Shown here: positions 10,172 through 17,352 of the stretch, in pieces | Layout: every line of letters starts with the position of its first letter | Position numbering within the stretch: position 1 is the stretch's first letter | DNA from: Streptomyces sp. DI166 | Lineage (GTDB): Bacteria > Actinomycetota > Actinomycetes > Streptomycetales > Streptomycetaceae | Reading direction: 5' to 3' | NCBI RefSeq assembly: GCF_900091315.1 | Contig: NZ_FLSP01000075.1 | Span: 1 to 44,210, forward strand | DNA length: 44,210 nt | Notes under the pieces: generated by a model | The model's database searches: none | The model's input: only the letters and a program-made list of their open reading frames with translations | What the model was told of the DNA's origin: nothing | Program-made: the position numbers and the translations under genes

Positions 10172-10405
10172 TCACGCCGTCACGAACGAGTAGAACCGCT
10201 TGAGCGTGCAGTGCTCCTCCAGGAGCCGGCCGTAGATCGGCTCGCCCTCCAGCTCGCGGTACGTCTCGATGGGGTCGCCTTTTATGATCAGCGCCCGCGC
10301 GCATTCCTCGCACCAGTACTGGTAGTCCGGGTTCACGGGTTCCATGTCGCGCACGATCGGCGTCCCGCTGCCGCACCAGTCGCACTTTCGCCTGTGTGCA
10401 CCCAT
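10172..10405 (-). CDS. Small Cys-rich (zinc-binding) protein, 77 residues
   Basis: The product carries two CxxC pairs, CDWCGSG (residues 8-14) and WCEECARAL (about 31-39), spaced like a zinc ribbon or treble-clef knuckle. They are followed by a helical stretch ending EEHCTLKRFYSFVTA. I do not recognise a family name. It starts three bases after the stop of the 57-residue zinc-ribbon gene, so the two are almost certainly one operon. Zinc-ribbon proteins of this size often bind nucleic acid or act as small adaptor subunits; neither can be shown here. It lies inside the 3.1-kb segment bracketed by duplicated tRNA genes. Confidence 0.65.
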   Translation of the reverse strand: MGAHRRKCDWCGSGTPIVRDMEPVNPDYQYWCEECARALIIKGDPIETYRELEGEPIYGRLLEEHCTLKRFYSFVTA

Positions 10406-10408
10406 CGA

Positions 10409-10582
10409 TCAGCTCCAGCTGTGGCCGCAGGCCGTGCACACGTAGGAAATCCCGCCGTTGTCACCGAGTACCTGGGCGACATGGGCGGAACCGCAGGAAG
10501 GGCAGCTGAGCCGGGGCACCGTGTCCCGTGTCCAGCTGGCGTCGGAGGGGCCACCGCCCCGTCCGAGGATGCTCGCAGGCAT
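10409..10582 (-). CDS. Small zinc-ribbon protein, 57 residues
   Basis: The start is the ATG at 10582, preceded by GGGAGGGAGCAGTG, a strong ribosome binding site; a longer frame upstream lacks one. The C-terminal half is a four-cysteine zinc ribbon, LSCPSCGSAHV (residues 23-33) and YVCTACGHSWS (47-57), of the kind found in TFIIS-like or transposase-associated ribbons. The N-terminal 22 residues are short and polar. It is the first gene of a two-gene unit with the 77-residue Cys-rich protein. The function is unknown; the fold suggests nucleic-acid or protein binding. Confidence 0.65.
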   Translation of the reverse strand: MPASILGRGGGPSDASWTRDTVPRLSCPSCGSAHVAQVLGDNGGISYVCTACGHSWS

Positions 10583-10652
10583 CACTGCTCCCTCCCGTTC
10601 GGGCCGCGCCCCCTTCCGGCCGTTTGATTCTGCCACGGCCGGGCCAATACGG

Positions 10653-12119
10653 TCAGCGACGCCTCAGTACCAGTCCGGACACGGCGGCCACCGCGGCGGT
10701 TCCGGCCAGTGCGAACAGGCACGCGAAAAGCGCCTCCGCAGAGGTATACGCCGAAGAGGCCCCGAGTGACTCAACGCGGCTCAGGAACAGTGTGCCGAAT
10801 ACCGCGACCCCGGTCAGCTGCCCGAGCTGGGTGACCGTGGCGAGCAGTCCGCTGGCGTCCGGGGCGTCCTCGGGCCGTACGGCGGCGAGCGCTCCGGTCA
10901 GGGTCGGGCTGAAGCCGAGCGCGAGACCGGCGCCCATCCCCGCGTACGCGACGTACACCGCCGCTCCCCCGTCGCCCCCGCCCTCCAGCGCGAGAGCGAT
11001 GCCCGCCAGGGACAGCGCGGTGAGCCCGAACCCGGCCGGGATCAGGGCGCGCTGCCAGGCGGCGGGCCACATCCGCCAGGTCAGACCGACCAGCCCGAAG
11101 ACCACGGCGGTCGGCGCGAAGGTCAGCCCCGTGCGCAGCGCGCTGTGCCCGAGGCCGCCCTGGAGGTGCAGGGTGAGCGCGAACAGGAACCCGCCGTTGA
11201 CGGCCATCACCGCGAGGATGCGGAAGGCGGCGGTGCCCATGCCGGGGTGGCGCAGCACCCGGGGCGCGATCAGCGGGCTGCCCCCGCGCCGGGCGAGCCG
11301 GGACTCGTAGCCGCAGAACAGCGCGAACACCACCGCCGACCCGGCCAGCGACAGCCAGGCCCACAGCGGCCAGTCCTGCTCCTGCCCGAGCACCAGCGGC
11401 ACCGTGAACAGCGACACGGCCGCCCCGAGCAGCACCAGCCCCGGCAGATCGAGACCCCGCGCCGTCCGGTGCCCCGCCTCGTGCCGCGGCAGCACGCGCC
11501 GCCCGAGCACCAGGAGTACGGCGCCGACCGGCACGTTCACCAGGAACACCGGCCGCCATCCGGTGCCGAACACGTCGGCGGCGACCAGGACCCCGCCGAG
11601 CACCTGGCCGGCCGCGGCCCCGGTGGCGAGGACCGCCGCGTAGGCGCCGAGGGCGCGGGCCCGGGAGGCGCCGGTGAAGGTCCGCTGGATGAGGCTGAGC
11701 ACCTGAGGGATCATCAGCGCCGAACCGGCGCCCTGCGCCAGCCGGAAGACGATCAGCTCGGTGACGCCCTGCGCCAGCCCGCAGGCGAGCGAGGCGACGG
11801 TGAACAGGGCGAGCCCGGCGAGGTGCACCCGGCCGTGGCCCAGGCGCTCGCCGAGCCGGGCGCCGGTGATGAGCAGCACCGAGTAGGTGATGGCGTACCC
11901 GGCGACGACGAGTTGCAGGTCGGCGCCGGAGGCGTGCAGTTCACGGCTGAGGGTGGGGGCCGCGACGTTCACGATGAAGACGTCCAGCAGGGCCATGAAC
12001 TGGGCGCCGAGCAGCACCGCGAGCAGCGCGCGGGGCCGGTTGTCAGTGCGGGGTGTTTCACTGATCGCGGGACTGGTGCCGGCTGCGGGAGCCGGTCCGG
12101 TCCGGGGTGTTGTCGTCAT
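10653..12119 (-). CDS. MFS exporter of the DHA2 (EmrB/QacA, 14-helix) type
   Basis: The 488-residue protein has about fourteen hydrophobic segments. The opening LLGAQFMALLDVFIVNVAAP holds the LD-x-TVVNVA-like motif of DHA2 drug exporters. GARLGERLGHGRVH is the motif A loop, FRLAQGAGSALMIPQ follows, and GAAAGQVLGGVL is motif C of proton antiporters. It probably exports a toxic or signalling small molecule in exchange for protons; the substrate cannot be read from sequence. The ATG at 12119 is chosen; upstream reading frame has no membrane character. It is divergent from the MmyB-type regulator at 12222, with about 100 bp of shared promoter, so that regulator probably controls it. Confidence 0.88.
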   Translation of the reverse strand: MTTTPRTGPAPAAGTSPAISETPRTDNRPRALLAVLLGAQFMALLDVFIVNVAAPTLSRELHASGADLQLVVAGYAITYSVLLITGARLGERLGHGRVHLAGLALFTVASLACGLAQGVTELIVFRLAQGAGSALMIPQVLSLIQRTFTGASRARALGAYAAVLATGAAAGQVLGGVLVAADVFGTGWRPVFLVNVPVGAVLLVLGRRVLPRHEAGHRTARGLDLPGLVLLGAAVSLFTVPLVLGQEQDWPLWAWLSLAGSAVVFALFCGYESRLARRGGSPLIAPRVLRHPGMGTAAFRILAVMAVNGGFLFALTLHLQGGLGHSALRTGLTFAPTAVVFGLVGLTWRMWPAAWQRALIPAGFGLTALSLAGIALALEGGGDGGAAVYVAYAGMGAGLALGFSPTLTGALAAVRPEDAPDASGLLATVTQLGQLTGVAVFGTLFLSRVESLGASSAYTSAEALFACLFALAGTAAVAAVSGLVLRRR

Positions 12120-12221
12120 GGCGTCGAGCCTGACGAGGGTGCGGTACGGGTGCCGAGAGCCCGCTGATGCTGGTACTGACAGCACCTGGCAGGGGGCGGA
12201 TCCGGCGGCGACGATGGGGGC

Positions 12222-13085
12222 GTGACGATGGGGACGACACAGCGCCGGCGGCCCGAGCTGGCCGCCTTCCTGCGCAGCCGGCGGGCCCGGGTGACTCCGC
12301 AGGACGTGGGCATGCCGCCGGGGCAGCGGCGCCGCACACCGGGCCTGCGCCGGGAGGAGGTCGCGCAGCTCTCCGGGGTGGGTGTGACCTGGTACACGTG
12401 GCTGGAGCAGGGCCGCCCGATCAACGCCTCGCCGCAGGTGCTGGACGCCGTGGCGCGCACCCTGCGGCTGGACGCCCCGGAGCGCGAGCACCTGTACCAC
12501 CTGGCCGAGGTGCCCGTCGACCCCGCCCCGCAGGCGCCGGTGGTGACCGTCGGCCCCGAGATCCGCAGCATCCTGGACGCCCTCGTGCCGCGCCCGGCGG
12601 TGGTCTACAACGCGCGTTACGACATCCTCGCCGCCAACGCCGCCTTCCTGACCGTGTTCACGTTCGGGGGCGAGACGCTCCAGGAGGGCAGTGCCAACGC
12701 GCTGTGGGTGCTGTTCACGGCGCAGGAGGAGGACTGCCCGCTGGCCTTCCGGGAGGAGGAGCTGCCGGTGATGGTGGCGACCCTGCGCGACGGCTACGGC
12801 CGCCACGCCGGGGAGCCCGTCTGGGAGGACTTCATAGCCCGGCTGTCCGCGGCCAGCCCGCTCTTCGCCCGGCTGTGGCGCAGCGGTGACGTGCTGCGGC
12901 CCGGACGGCGGGTGAAGGTCTTCCGGCACGCGGAGGTGGGCGAGCTGCGGATGGCCACGGTGTCGCTGTCGGTCAACGGCATGCCGGAGTGCCGGATCGT
13001 CGTCTACACACCGGACGACGAGGAGACCGAGCGCGCCACGGCGGCCCTGATGGACAGGGAGTACACGAAAAATCCCGCCCCCTGA
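12222..13085 (+). CDS. XRE-family regulator with MmyB-like ligand-binding domain
   Basis: Residues 8-75 form a helix-turn-helix of the XRE type (LAAFLRSRRARVTPQDVG, RRTPGLRREEVAQLSGVGVT, WYTWLEQGRPINAS). Residues 100-280 resemble the PAS-like MmyB ligand-binding domain, with the recognisable VVYNARYDILAANAAF and the late VFRHAEVGELRMA. Proteins of this type bind lipids or small ligands and commonly control the gene next to them; here that is the divergent DHA2 exporter. Start is the GTG at 12222, or the ATG two codons later. The last codons and stop run into the terminator of the convergent tRNA-Ala gene, so the two 3' ends are packed together. The gene ends 19 bases before the second tRNA repeat. 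Confidence 0.88.
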   Translation: MTMGTTQRRRPELAAFLRSRRARVTPQDVGMPPGQRRRTPGLRREEVAQLSGVGVTWYTWLEQGRPINASPQVLDAVARTLRLDAPEREHLYHLAEVPVDPAPQAPVVTVGPEIRSILDALVPRPAVVYNARYDILAANAAFLTVFTFGGETLQEGSANALWVLFTAQEEDCPLAFREEELPVMVATLRDGYGRHAGEPVWEDFIARLSAASPLFARLWRSGDVLRPGRRVKVFRHAEVGELRMATVSLSVNGMPECRIVVYTPDDEETERATAALMDREYTKNPAP

Positions 13086-13097
13086 CGGGGACGGGAT
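13068..13097 (-). terminator. Terminator of the second tRNA-Ala gene, overlapping the regulator's 3' end
   Basis: The minus strand reads ATCCCG-T-CCCC, a GTCA-like loop, GGGG-CGGGAT and TTTT. The element includes the last five codons and the stop of the plus-strand XRE gene, so one DNA stretch serves as coding sequence on one strand and terminator on the other. Confidence 0.75.
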
Positions 13098-13103
13098 CCT
13101 GAT

Positions 13104-13182
13104 CTGTGGAGCTAAGGAGAATTGAACTCCTGACCTCCTGCATGCCATGCAGGCGCTCTACCAACTGAGCTATAGCCCCTTG
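13104..13182. repeat. 79-bp direct repeat, copy 2 (tRNA-Ala)
   Basis: This is identical to 9948-10026 and in the same orientation. The starts of the copies are 3,156 bp apart, so recombination between them would remove the zinc-ribbon, exporter and regulator genes while restoring one intact tRNA. Confidence 0.9.
13107..13179 (-). tRNA. tRNA-Ala (anticodon GGC), copy 2
   Basis: The 73 bases are identical to the first copy, including the GGC anticodon in loop ATGGCAT, and CCA is likewise not encoded. The gene has its own promoter candidate upstream and its own terminator downstream, so both copies are probably active. Confidence 0.96.
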
Positions 13183-13241
13183 TCACGCGGTGGTGGCCGC
13201 ATGAGGTTTTCGCTTCCCGCTCGGCGGGGCGAACAAGAAGA

Positions 13242-13247
13242 ACTTTA
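13242..13247 (-). promoter_or_regulatory. Candidate -10 of the second tRNA-Ala promoter
   Basis: The minus strand reads TAAAGT in a locally AT-rich stretch about 60 bases upstream of the tRNA. A weak TTTCAC lies about 19 bases further upstream. Confidence 0.4.
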
Positions 13248-13301
13248 GCCTGCGACCTGCCGGAAAGTGAAATCCGGGTCCGGAGCCACCCCGGCAGGAC
13301 G

Positions 13302-13973
13302 TCAGTCGTCGTCGCCGAGCACCGGCTCCGGCAGCGTGCCGGCGTTGTGCTCCAGCAGCCGCCAGCCGCGGGCGCCCTCGCCGAGGACGGACCAGCAGCA
13401 GTTGGAGAGGCCGCCGAGGCTCTCCCAGTGGCGCGGTTCGAGGCCGAGGAGGCGGCCGATGGTGGTGCGGATCGTGCCGCCGTGGCTCACCACGACCAGG
13501 GTGCCGTCGTCGGGCAGCTTCTCGGCGTGCCGCAGCACCACCGGGGCGGCGCGGTCGGCGACCTCGGTCTCCAGTTCGCCACCGCCGCGGCGGACGGGCT
13601 CACCGCGCTTCCAGGCGGCGTACTCCTCGCCGTACCGGGCGATGATCTCCTCGTGCGTCAGGCCCTGCCAGACGCCCGCGTAGGTCTCCCTGAGGCCCTC
13701 GTCCTGGGTGACGTCCAGGCCGGTGAGCGCGGCCAGCTCACCGGCCGTGCGCGCGGCGCGCTGGAGGTCGGAGGCGATGATCGCGTCGGGCCGCAGCGAG
13801 GCCAGCAGCCGGGCGGCGCGGCGGGCCTGGGCGACCCCGGTCTCGGTGAGGGCGACGTCGGTGGAGCCCTGGAAGCGGCGCTCGACGTTCCACGAGGTCT
13901 GCCCGTGCCGCCACAGAATGACGCGGCGCCCCCGGCCGGGGCGCCCGGCGTTCACCTCGCCGGTGGAGCTCAT
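13302..13973 (-). CDS. Histidine phosphatase family protein (phosphoglycerate-mutase-like)
   Basis: The 223-residue protein has the catalytic WRHGQTSWN motif near its start, where the histidine is phosphorylated. It also has the second-half VVVSHGGTIRTTIG motif, the partner acid region (LRETYAGVWQG) and the SDLQRAARTAGEL segment. Such enzymes hydrolyse phosphate esters; despite the usual name most are not glycolytic mutases. The ATG at 13973 is preferred over a GTG two codons upstream because it overlaps the rsfS stop in the arrangement ATGA, which makes the two genes translationally coupled. The substrate is unknown; the stable pairing with rsfS and nadD in actinobacteria hints at a nucleotide or cofactor phosphate. 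Confidence 0.9.
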   Translation of the reverse strand: MSSTGEVNAGRPGRGRRVILWRHGQTSWNVERRFQGSTDVALTETGVAQARRAARLLASLRPDAIIASDLQRAARTAGELAALTGLDVTQDEGLRETYAGVWQGLTHEEIIARYGEEYAAWKRGEPVRRGGGELETEVADRAAPVVLRHAEKLPDDGTLVVVSHGGTIRTTIGRLLGLEPRHWESLGGLSNCCWSVLGEGARGWRLLEHNAGTLPEPVLGDDD

Positions 13974-14416
13974 GCCCACTCACCGCCCGGCTCGGCCGCC
14001 TCCTCGGCTGCCTGCAGCTTGGCGTGCTCCTCGGCCTTCCCGCGGGTCGCCTTGGCGTCCGCGGGCAGCTCCAGCTCGGGGCAGTCCTTCCACAGCCGCT
14101 CAAGGGCGTAGAAGACGCGCTCCTCGCTGTGCTGGACGTGGACGACGATGTCGACGTAGTCGAGGAGCACCCAGCGGGCCTCGCGGTCGCCCTCGCGGCG
14201 GACCGGCTTGGCGCCGAGCTCCTTGTTCAGCCGCTCCTCGATCTCGTCGACGATCGACTTGACCTGACGGTCGTTGGGCGCGGAGGCGAGCAGGAAGGCG
14301 TCGGTGATCGACAGCACGTCGCTGACGTCGTAGGCGATGATGTCGTGCGCGAGCTTGTCCGCGGCCGCCTGGGCGGCGGTGTTGATCAGCTCGATGGAAC
14401 GGTCAGTGGCGGTCAC
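13970..14416 (-). CDS. rsfS: Ribosome silencing factor RsfS
   Basis: The 148-residue protein matches the RsfS (Iojap/DUF143) family: AAQAAADKLAHDIIAYDVSD, then the core SITDAFLLASAPNDRQVK and the late ARWVLLDYVDIVVHVQ. RsfS binds ribosomal protein L14 on the large subunit and blocks joining of the small subunit, saving energy when nutrients run low. A charged tail after residue 120 (ELPADAKATRGKAEEHAKLQ) extends beyond the minimal family length, as is common in actinobacteria. The stop overlaps the phosphatase start by four bases. The order nadD, LCP gene, rsfS on one strand is conserved in Streptomyces and supports the call. Confidence 0.96.
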   Translation of the reverse strand: MTATDRSIELINTAAQAAADKLAHDIIAYDVSDVLSITDAFLLASAPNDRQVKSIVDEIEERLNKELGAKPVRREGDREARWVLLDYVDIVVHVQHSEERVFYALERLWKDCPELELPADAKATRGKAEEHAKLQAAEEAAEPGGEWA

Positions 14417-14428
14417 TACAAGGCTTTC

Positions 14429-14471
14429 CGTCGGCGGTCGATTGGACTCCAGGGTCTCATGACCGCCGACG
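14429..14471 (-). promoter_or_regulatory. Stem-loop between the LCP gene and rsfS
   Basis: Arms cgtcggcggtc (14429-14439) and gaccgccgacg (14461-14471) are perfectly complementary over eleven bases with a 21-base loop. It may be a partial terminator for the LCP gene or a leader structure of rsfS, whose start codon is thirteen bases further on. No T-run follows. Confidence 0.45.
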
Positions 14472-14516
14472 TCGCCCCACGGGATTCCTCGCCCCGCCCG
14501 GGGCCGCCGGGCGGGA

Positions 14517-16175
14517 CTACGAGGACGACGGCTTGTAGTCCTGCCCGAGGATCACCGCGACGTTCGCGTTGGTGGTGACCTTCCCCTTCGTGACGGCACT
14601 GGTGGGCAGGCCCAGGGTCTTGGCGACCTCGGTGGCGTTCTCCTTGTCGGCCGCCTCGGCGTAGACGACCTCGGACGTGGCCCGGGCCGAGCCCGCGGTG
14701 CCGCCCTCAAGGAAGGTGAAGCCGCCGTTGAGCAGGACCACCCGGGCCTTCTCCGTGTTGTCCTTCACACCGGTGGCGTTCTGCACCGAGACCCGCACGG
14801 CCGCGCCCTGGTCGGGGCTCTTCGCGGTGCCGCCGAGGACGTCCTTGACCACGCTGGCGCTGGTCTCCGCGGTCAGCGTCCCGTCGTCCTGCACCGGCAG
14901 CAGCGCCGTCTTGTAGTCGCCGCCCTTGGCGAGGTCGGCGAGCCCGGCGAGGAAGGTGCCGAGGTCCTTGTCCGTCATGGACGGGTCGAGGATCTGCTGG
15001 AGGGTCTGCACGGTGATCGTGGCCGCCCCCGCGTCGGAGGACAGCTTGCGCAGCACGCCCTGCATGACCTGCCCGAACCGCTCCAGCTGGGCGTTCTGCG
15101 CCTCGCCGGAGCCGCGGTAGGTGGCGTAGGCGACGGCCATCTTGCCGCTGAGGGTCTGCGACTCGCCCTTGTTGACCAGCGGGGCGGCGCCCTTGGACTT
15201 GGCGGACGGGTCGGGCACGTCGGTGTTGGTGTCGATGTCGATGTTGCCGACGAGGTCGACCAGGTTCTGCAGGTACGGGGTGTCCAGCCGCCAGGTGCCC
15301 TGGATCCGGGTGCCGAGGACCGTGTCGAGGGCCTCGCGGGTGCCGGAGGAGCCGTCGTCCTCGACGGACTTGGCGAGCGTGGTCGTGGTGCCGTCGTCGC
15401 CGGTCAGGGCGAGCGAGTTGGGCAGCAGGACGGTGGTGCCCTGCTGGGTGGTGGCGTTGTCGACGAGCAGGGCGGTCGCCGTGTCGCCGTTCTTGGTGTT
15501 GTGCAGGTGGACGACGACCACGTCGCGTTTCTGCGCCCCGGCGGCCGTGGTGGTGCCGCCCTTGCCGTCGGAGGAGGACAGGCCGGGCAGCTTGCCCGCG
15601 TACCAGAGGTAGCCGACGCCGCCGACCGCGACCAGCGCCAGCACCACCACGAGGGCGACCATGCGGCTGCGGGCCCGGCGCTTGGCCTCCTCGCGCCGCT
15701 CGGTGCGGTTCTCGGTGAAGTTCAGCCAGTCGATGACGTCCTCGGAGTCGTCGTCCGGGTCCTCGACGAAGGCGAACTGCTCGGTGCGGTAGTCCCGTTG
15801 CTCCGGCTCCCGCTGCTCGGGCTCCTCCTCGGCGGGCCCGGACTGCTGCGGGATGTAGGCGGTCTGCTCGGCGACCCGCGGCTGCTGCCCGCTCACCGCG
15901 GTCTGCCCGTAGGGGTCGTAGGCCGGGGCGGCCCCGGGGTCGCCCGTCGCGGTCTGCCCGTACGGGTCGTAGGGGGCGTAGGTGTCGTACGACTGGACCG
16001 GCTGCTGCTGGCCGGTCGCGTACGGGTCGTAGCCGTACGGCTGCTGAGCGTAGGGGTCGTAGGGCTGCTGGGGGCTCTGCTGCGGCGGGACCTGTCGGTA
16101 CACAGGCTGCCCGTACTCGTCGTAGCCGACGAGTTCGTACTGGTCGCCCCCGTACGCGTCGTATCGGTTGTTCAC
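14517..16175 (-). CDS. pdtA: LytR-CpsA-Psr (LCP) family wall-glycopolymer transferase, PdtA-like
   Basis: The start is a GTG at 16175 with GAGGGG eight bases upstream, giving 552 residues. Residues 1-130 are a Tyr/Pro/Gln-rich cytoplasmic tail with repeats such as YDPYGQTA (at about 69 and 86). A membrane segment spans 172-192, a divergent LCP domain 216-380 and a LytR_C domain 458-545. LCP proteins transfer undecaprenyl-linked anionic polymers to peptidoglycan outside the cell. By synteny (between nadD and rsfS) this corresponds to S. coelicolor PdtA, reported to be needed for polydiglycosylphosphate in the spore wall. The LCP domain lacks the usual SxPRD segment (LLPNSLAL instead) but keeps YATYR and the downstream ERFGQVMQ. 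Its own polymer supply is probably the cluster at 23658-33770. Homology is confident; the symbol rests on gene order. Confidence 0.85.
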   Translation of the reverse strand: MNNRYDAYGGDQYELVGYDEYGQPVYRQVPPQQSPQQPYDPYAQQPYGYDPYATGQQQPVQSYDTYAPYDPYGQTATGDPGAAPAYDPYGQTAVSGQQPRVAEQTAYIPQQSGPAEEEPEQREPEQRDYRTEQFAFVEDPDDDSEDVIDWLNFTENRTERREEAKRRARSRMVALVVVLALVAVGGVGYLWYAGKLPGLSSSDGKGGTTTAAGAQKRDVVVVHLHNTKNGDTATALLVDNATTQQGTTVLLPNSLALTGDDGTTTTLAKSVEDDGSSGTREALDTVLGTRIQGTWRLDTPYLQNLVDLVGNIDIDTNTDVPDPSAKSKGAAPLVNKGESQTLSGKMAVAYATYRGSGEAQNAQLERFGQVMQGVLRKLSSDAGAATITVQTLQQILDPSMTDKDLGTFLAGLADLAKGGDYKTALLPVQDDGTLTAETSASVVKDVLGGTAKSPDQGAAVRVSVQNATGVKDNTEKARVVLLNGGFTFLEGGTAGSARATSEVVYAEAADKENATEVAKTLGLPTSAVTKGKVTTNANVAVILGQDYKPSSS

Positions 16176-16194
16176 CGGTGGTGCCCCTCTCGGC

Positions 16195-16818
16195 TCACTC
16201 GCCGCGGTACAGCTCGCGCTTGTCGATGTAGCGCACGACTCCGTCCGGCACCAGATACCAGACCGGTTCGCCCTTGGCGACTCTCGCACGGCAGTCCGTG
16301 GAGGAGATGGCGAGGGCGGGAACCTCCACCAGAGATACACCGCCCTCCGGCAGCCCCGGGTCGGCCAGGTGGTGGCCGGGCCGGGTGACGCCGATGAAGT
16401 GCGCGAGGGAGAACAGCTCCTCGGTGTCCCGCCAGGTGAGGATCTGTCCGAGGGCGTCGGCACCGGTGATGAAGAACAGGTCGGTGTCGGGGTTGAGCGC
16501 CTTGAGGTCGCGCAGGGTGTCCGTGGTGTAGGTCGGTCCGCCGCGGTCGATGTCGATGCGGCTCACCGAGAACTGCGGGTTCTCGGCGGTCGCGATGACC
16601 GTCATCAGATAGCGGTCCTCGGCCGGGGAGACCTTGCGGTGGGTCTTCTGCCACGGCTGACCGGTGGGGACGAACACCACCTCGTCCAGGTGGAACTGGG
16701 CGGCGACCTCACTGGCCGCCACCAGGTGCCCGTGGTGGATCGGGTCGAACGTTCCGCCCATGACGCCGAGCCGGCGCTTGCCGGAGTTCGACGGGCCGCT
16801 GCCCGGGCCGGTAGGCAT
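16195..16818 (-). CDS. nadD: Nicotinate-nucleotide adenylyltransferase
   Basis: The 207-residue enzyme adenylylates nicotinate mononucleotide to deamido-NAD in NAD biosynthesis. It has the nucleotidyltransferase motif GVMGGTFDPIHHGHL near its start, FVPTGQPWQKTHRKVSP, the acceptor segment FFITGADALGQILTWRD and the ISSTDCRAR motif (the ISSTxxR signature). The ATG at 16818 is chosen because GGGAG lies about nine bases upstream; an ATG five codons earlier has no binding site. The gene is followed nineteen bases later by the LCP gene, and small membrane protein and rsfS neighbours are typical for Streptomyces. About ten unstructured residues (GPGSGPSNSGK) precede the fold. Confidence 0.96.
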   Translation of the reverse strand: MPTGPGSGPSNSGKRRLGVMGGTFDPIHHGHLVAASEVAAQFHLDEVVFVPTGQPWQKTHRKVSPAEDRYLMTVIATAENPQFSVSRIDIDRGGPTYTTDTLRDLKALNPDTDLFFITGADALGQILTWRDTEELFSLAHFIGVTRPGHHLADPGLPEGGVSLVEVPALAISSTDCRARVAKGEPVWYLVPDGVVRYIDKRELYRGE

Positions 16819-16895
16819 GTCCTGCTCTCCCATGCGTGCAGACCCTACCGGCCCGGCCTGTGGGCCGCGGAAGCCAGACCCCTCGGGCTCTCGGT

Positions 16896-17060
16896 TCAGC
16901 GGTCGCGGTTGAAGCGCGTGGTGATCCACAGCAGCAGCATCAGGGCGACGAAGGCACCGCCGCCGGTGACCAGCGGGTTGAGGCTGTCGTGGTTGCCGCC
17001 GTGCTCTCCGCCCTCGGAAGCGAGGGTGACCAACTGGGCAGCGGTGCTCTGGAAGCTCAT
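16896..17060 (-). CDS. Small single-span membrane protein, 54 residues
   Basis: The start is taken at the ATG at 17060 (MSFQSTAAQLVTLASEGG). A Gly/His/Asn-rich linker follows (EGGEHGGNHDSLNPLVTGGG), then a membrane helix (AFVALMLLLWITTRF) and the basic end NRDR. Short proteins with this plan, ending TRFNxDR, recur next to nadD in actinobacteria as far as I recall, which supports it as a real gene. The helix should sit with the basic end in the cytoplasm. No function is known. The frame continues upstream without a plausible start, and no clear ribosome binding site is visible. Confidence 0.7.
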   Translation of the reverse strand: MSFQSTAAQLVTLASEGGEHGGNHDSLNPLVTGGGAFVALMLLLWITTRFNRDR

Positions 17061-17352
17061 CTTCGGCAGGACCTTCGGGTGTGGGCGGGATAAAGATGTC
17101 GGCTCATCGTAAGCGGGCGGCTCGGCGCCGATCACGCCGACTCCGCCGTTGGGGCACCCCGGCCGGCCGCCGCATTCGCGCCGAGGCAACTTATCCGGCG
17201 CCCCGTTCGTCCTTCAGCTTGTACCCCCGGCAGGAACCAGTCGGGACGGGGTGCCTTCGCCGTACTGCCCGCCGAAGGCGACCGCGCCTAGGCTGGAGCC
17301 TGCTCCGGGGCCCAAGGGCCGCACGGCCACACAGACGCACATGGGGGACCAC

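Noticed and set aside
9948..13182. Integrative element with att sites
   Set aside because: The repeats are whole tRNA genes in direct orientation, and there is no integrase, excisionase or replication gene between them.
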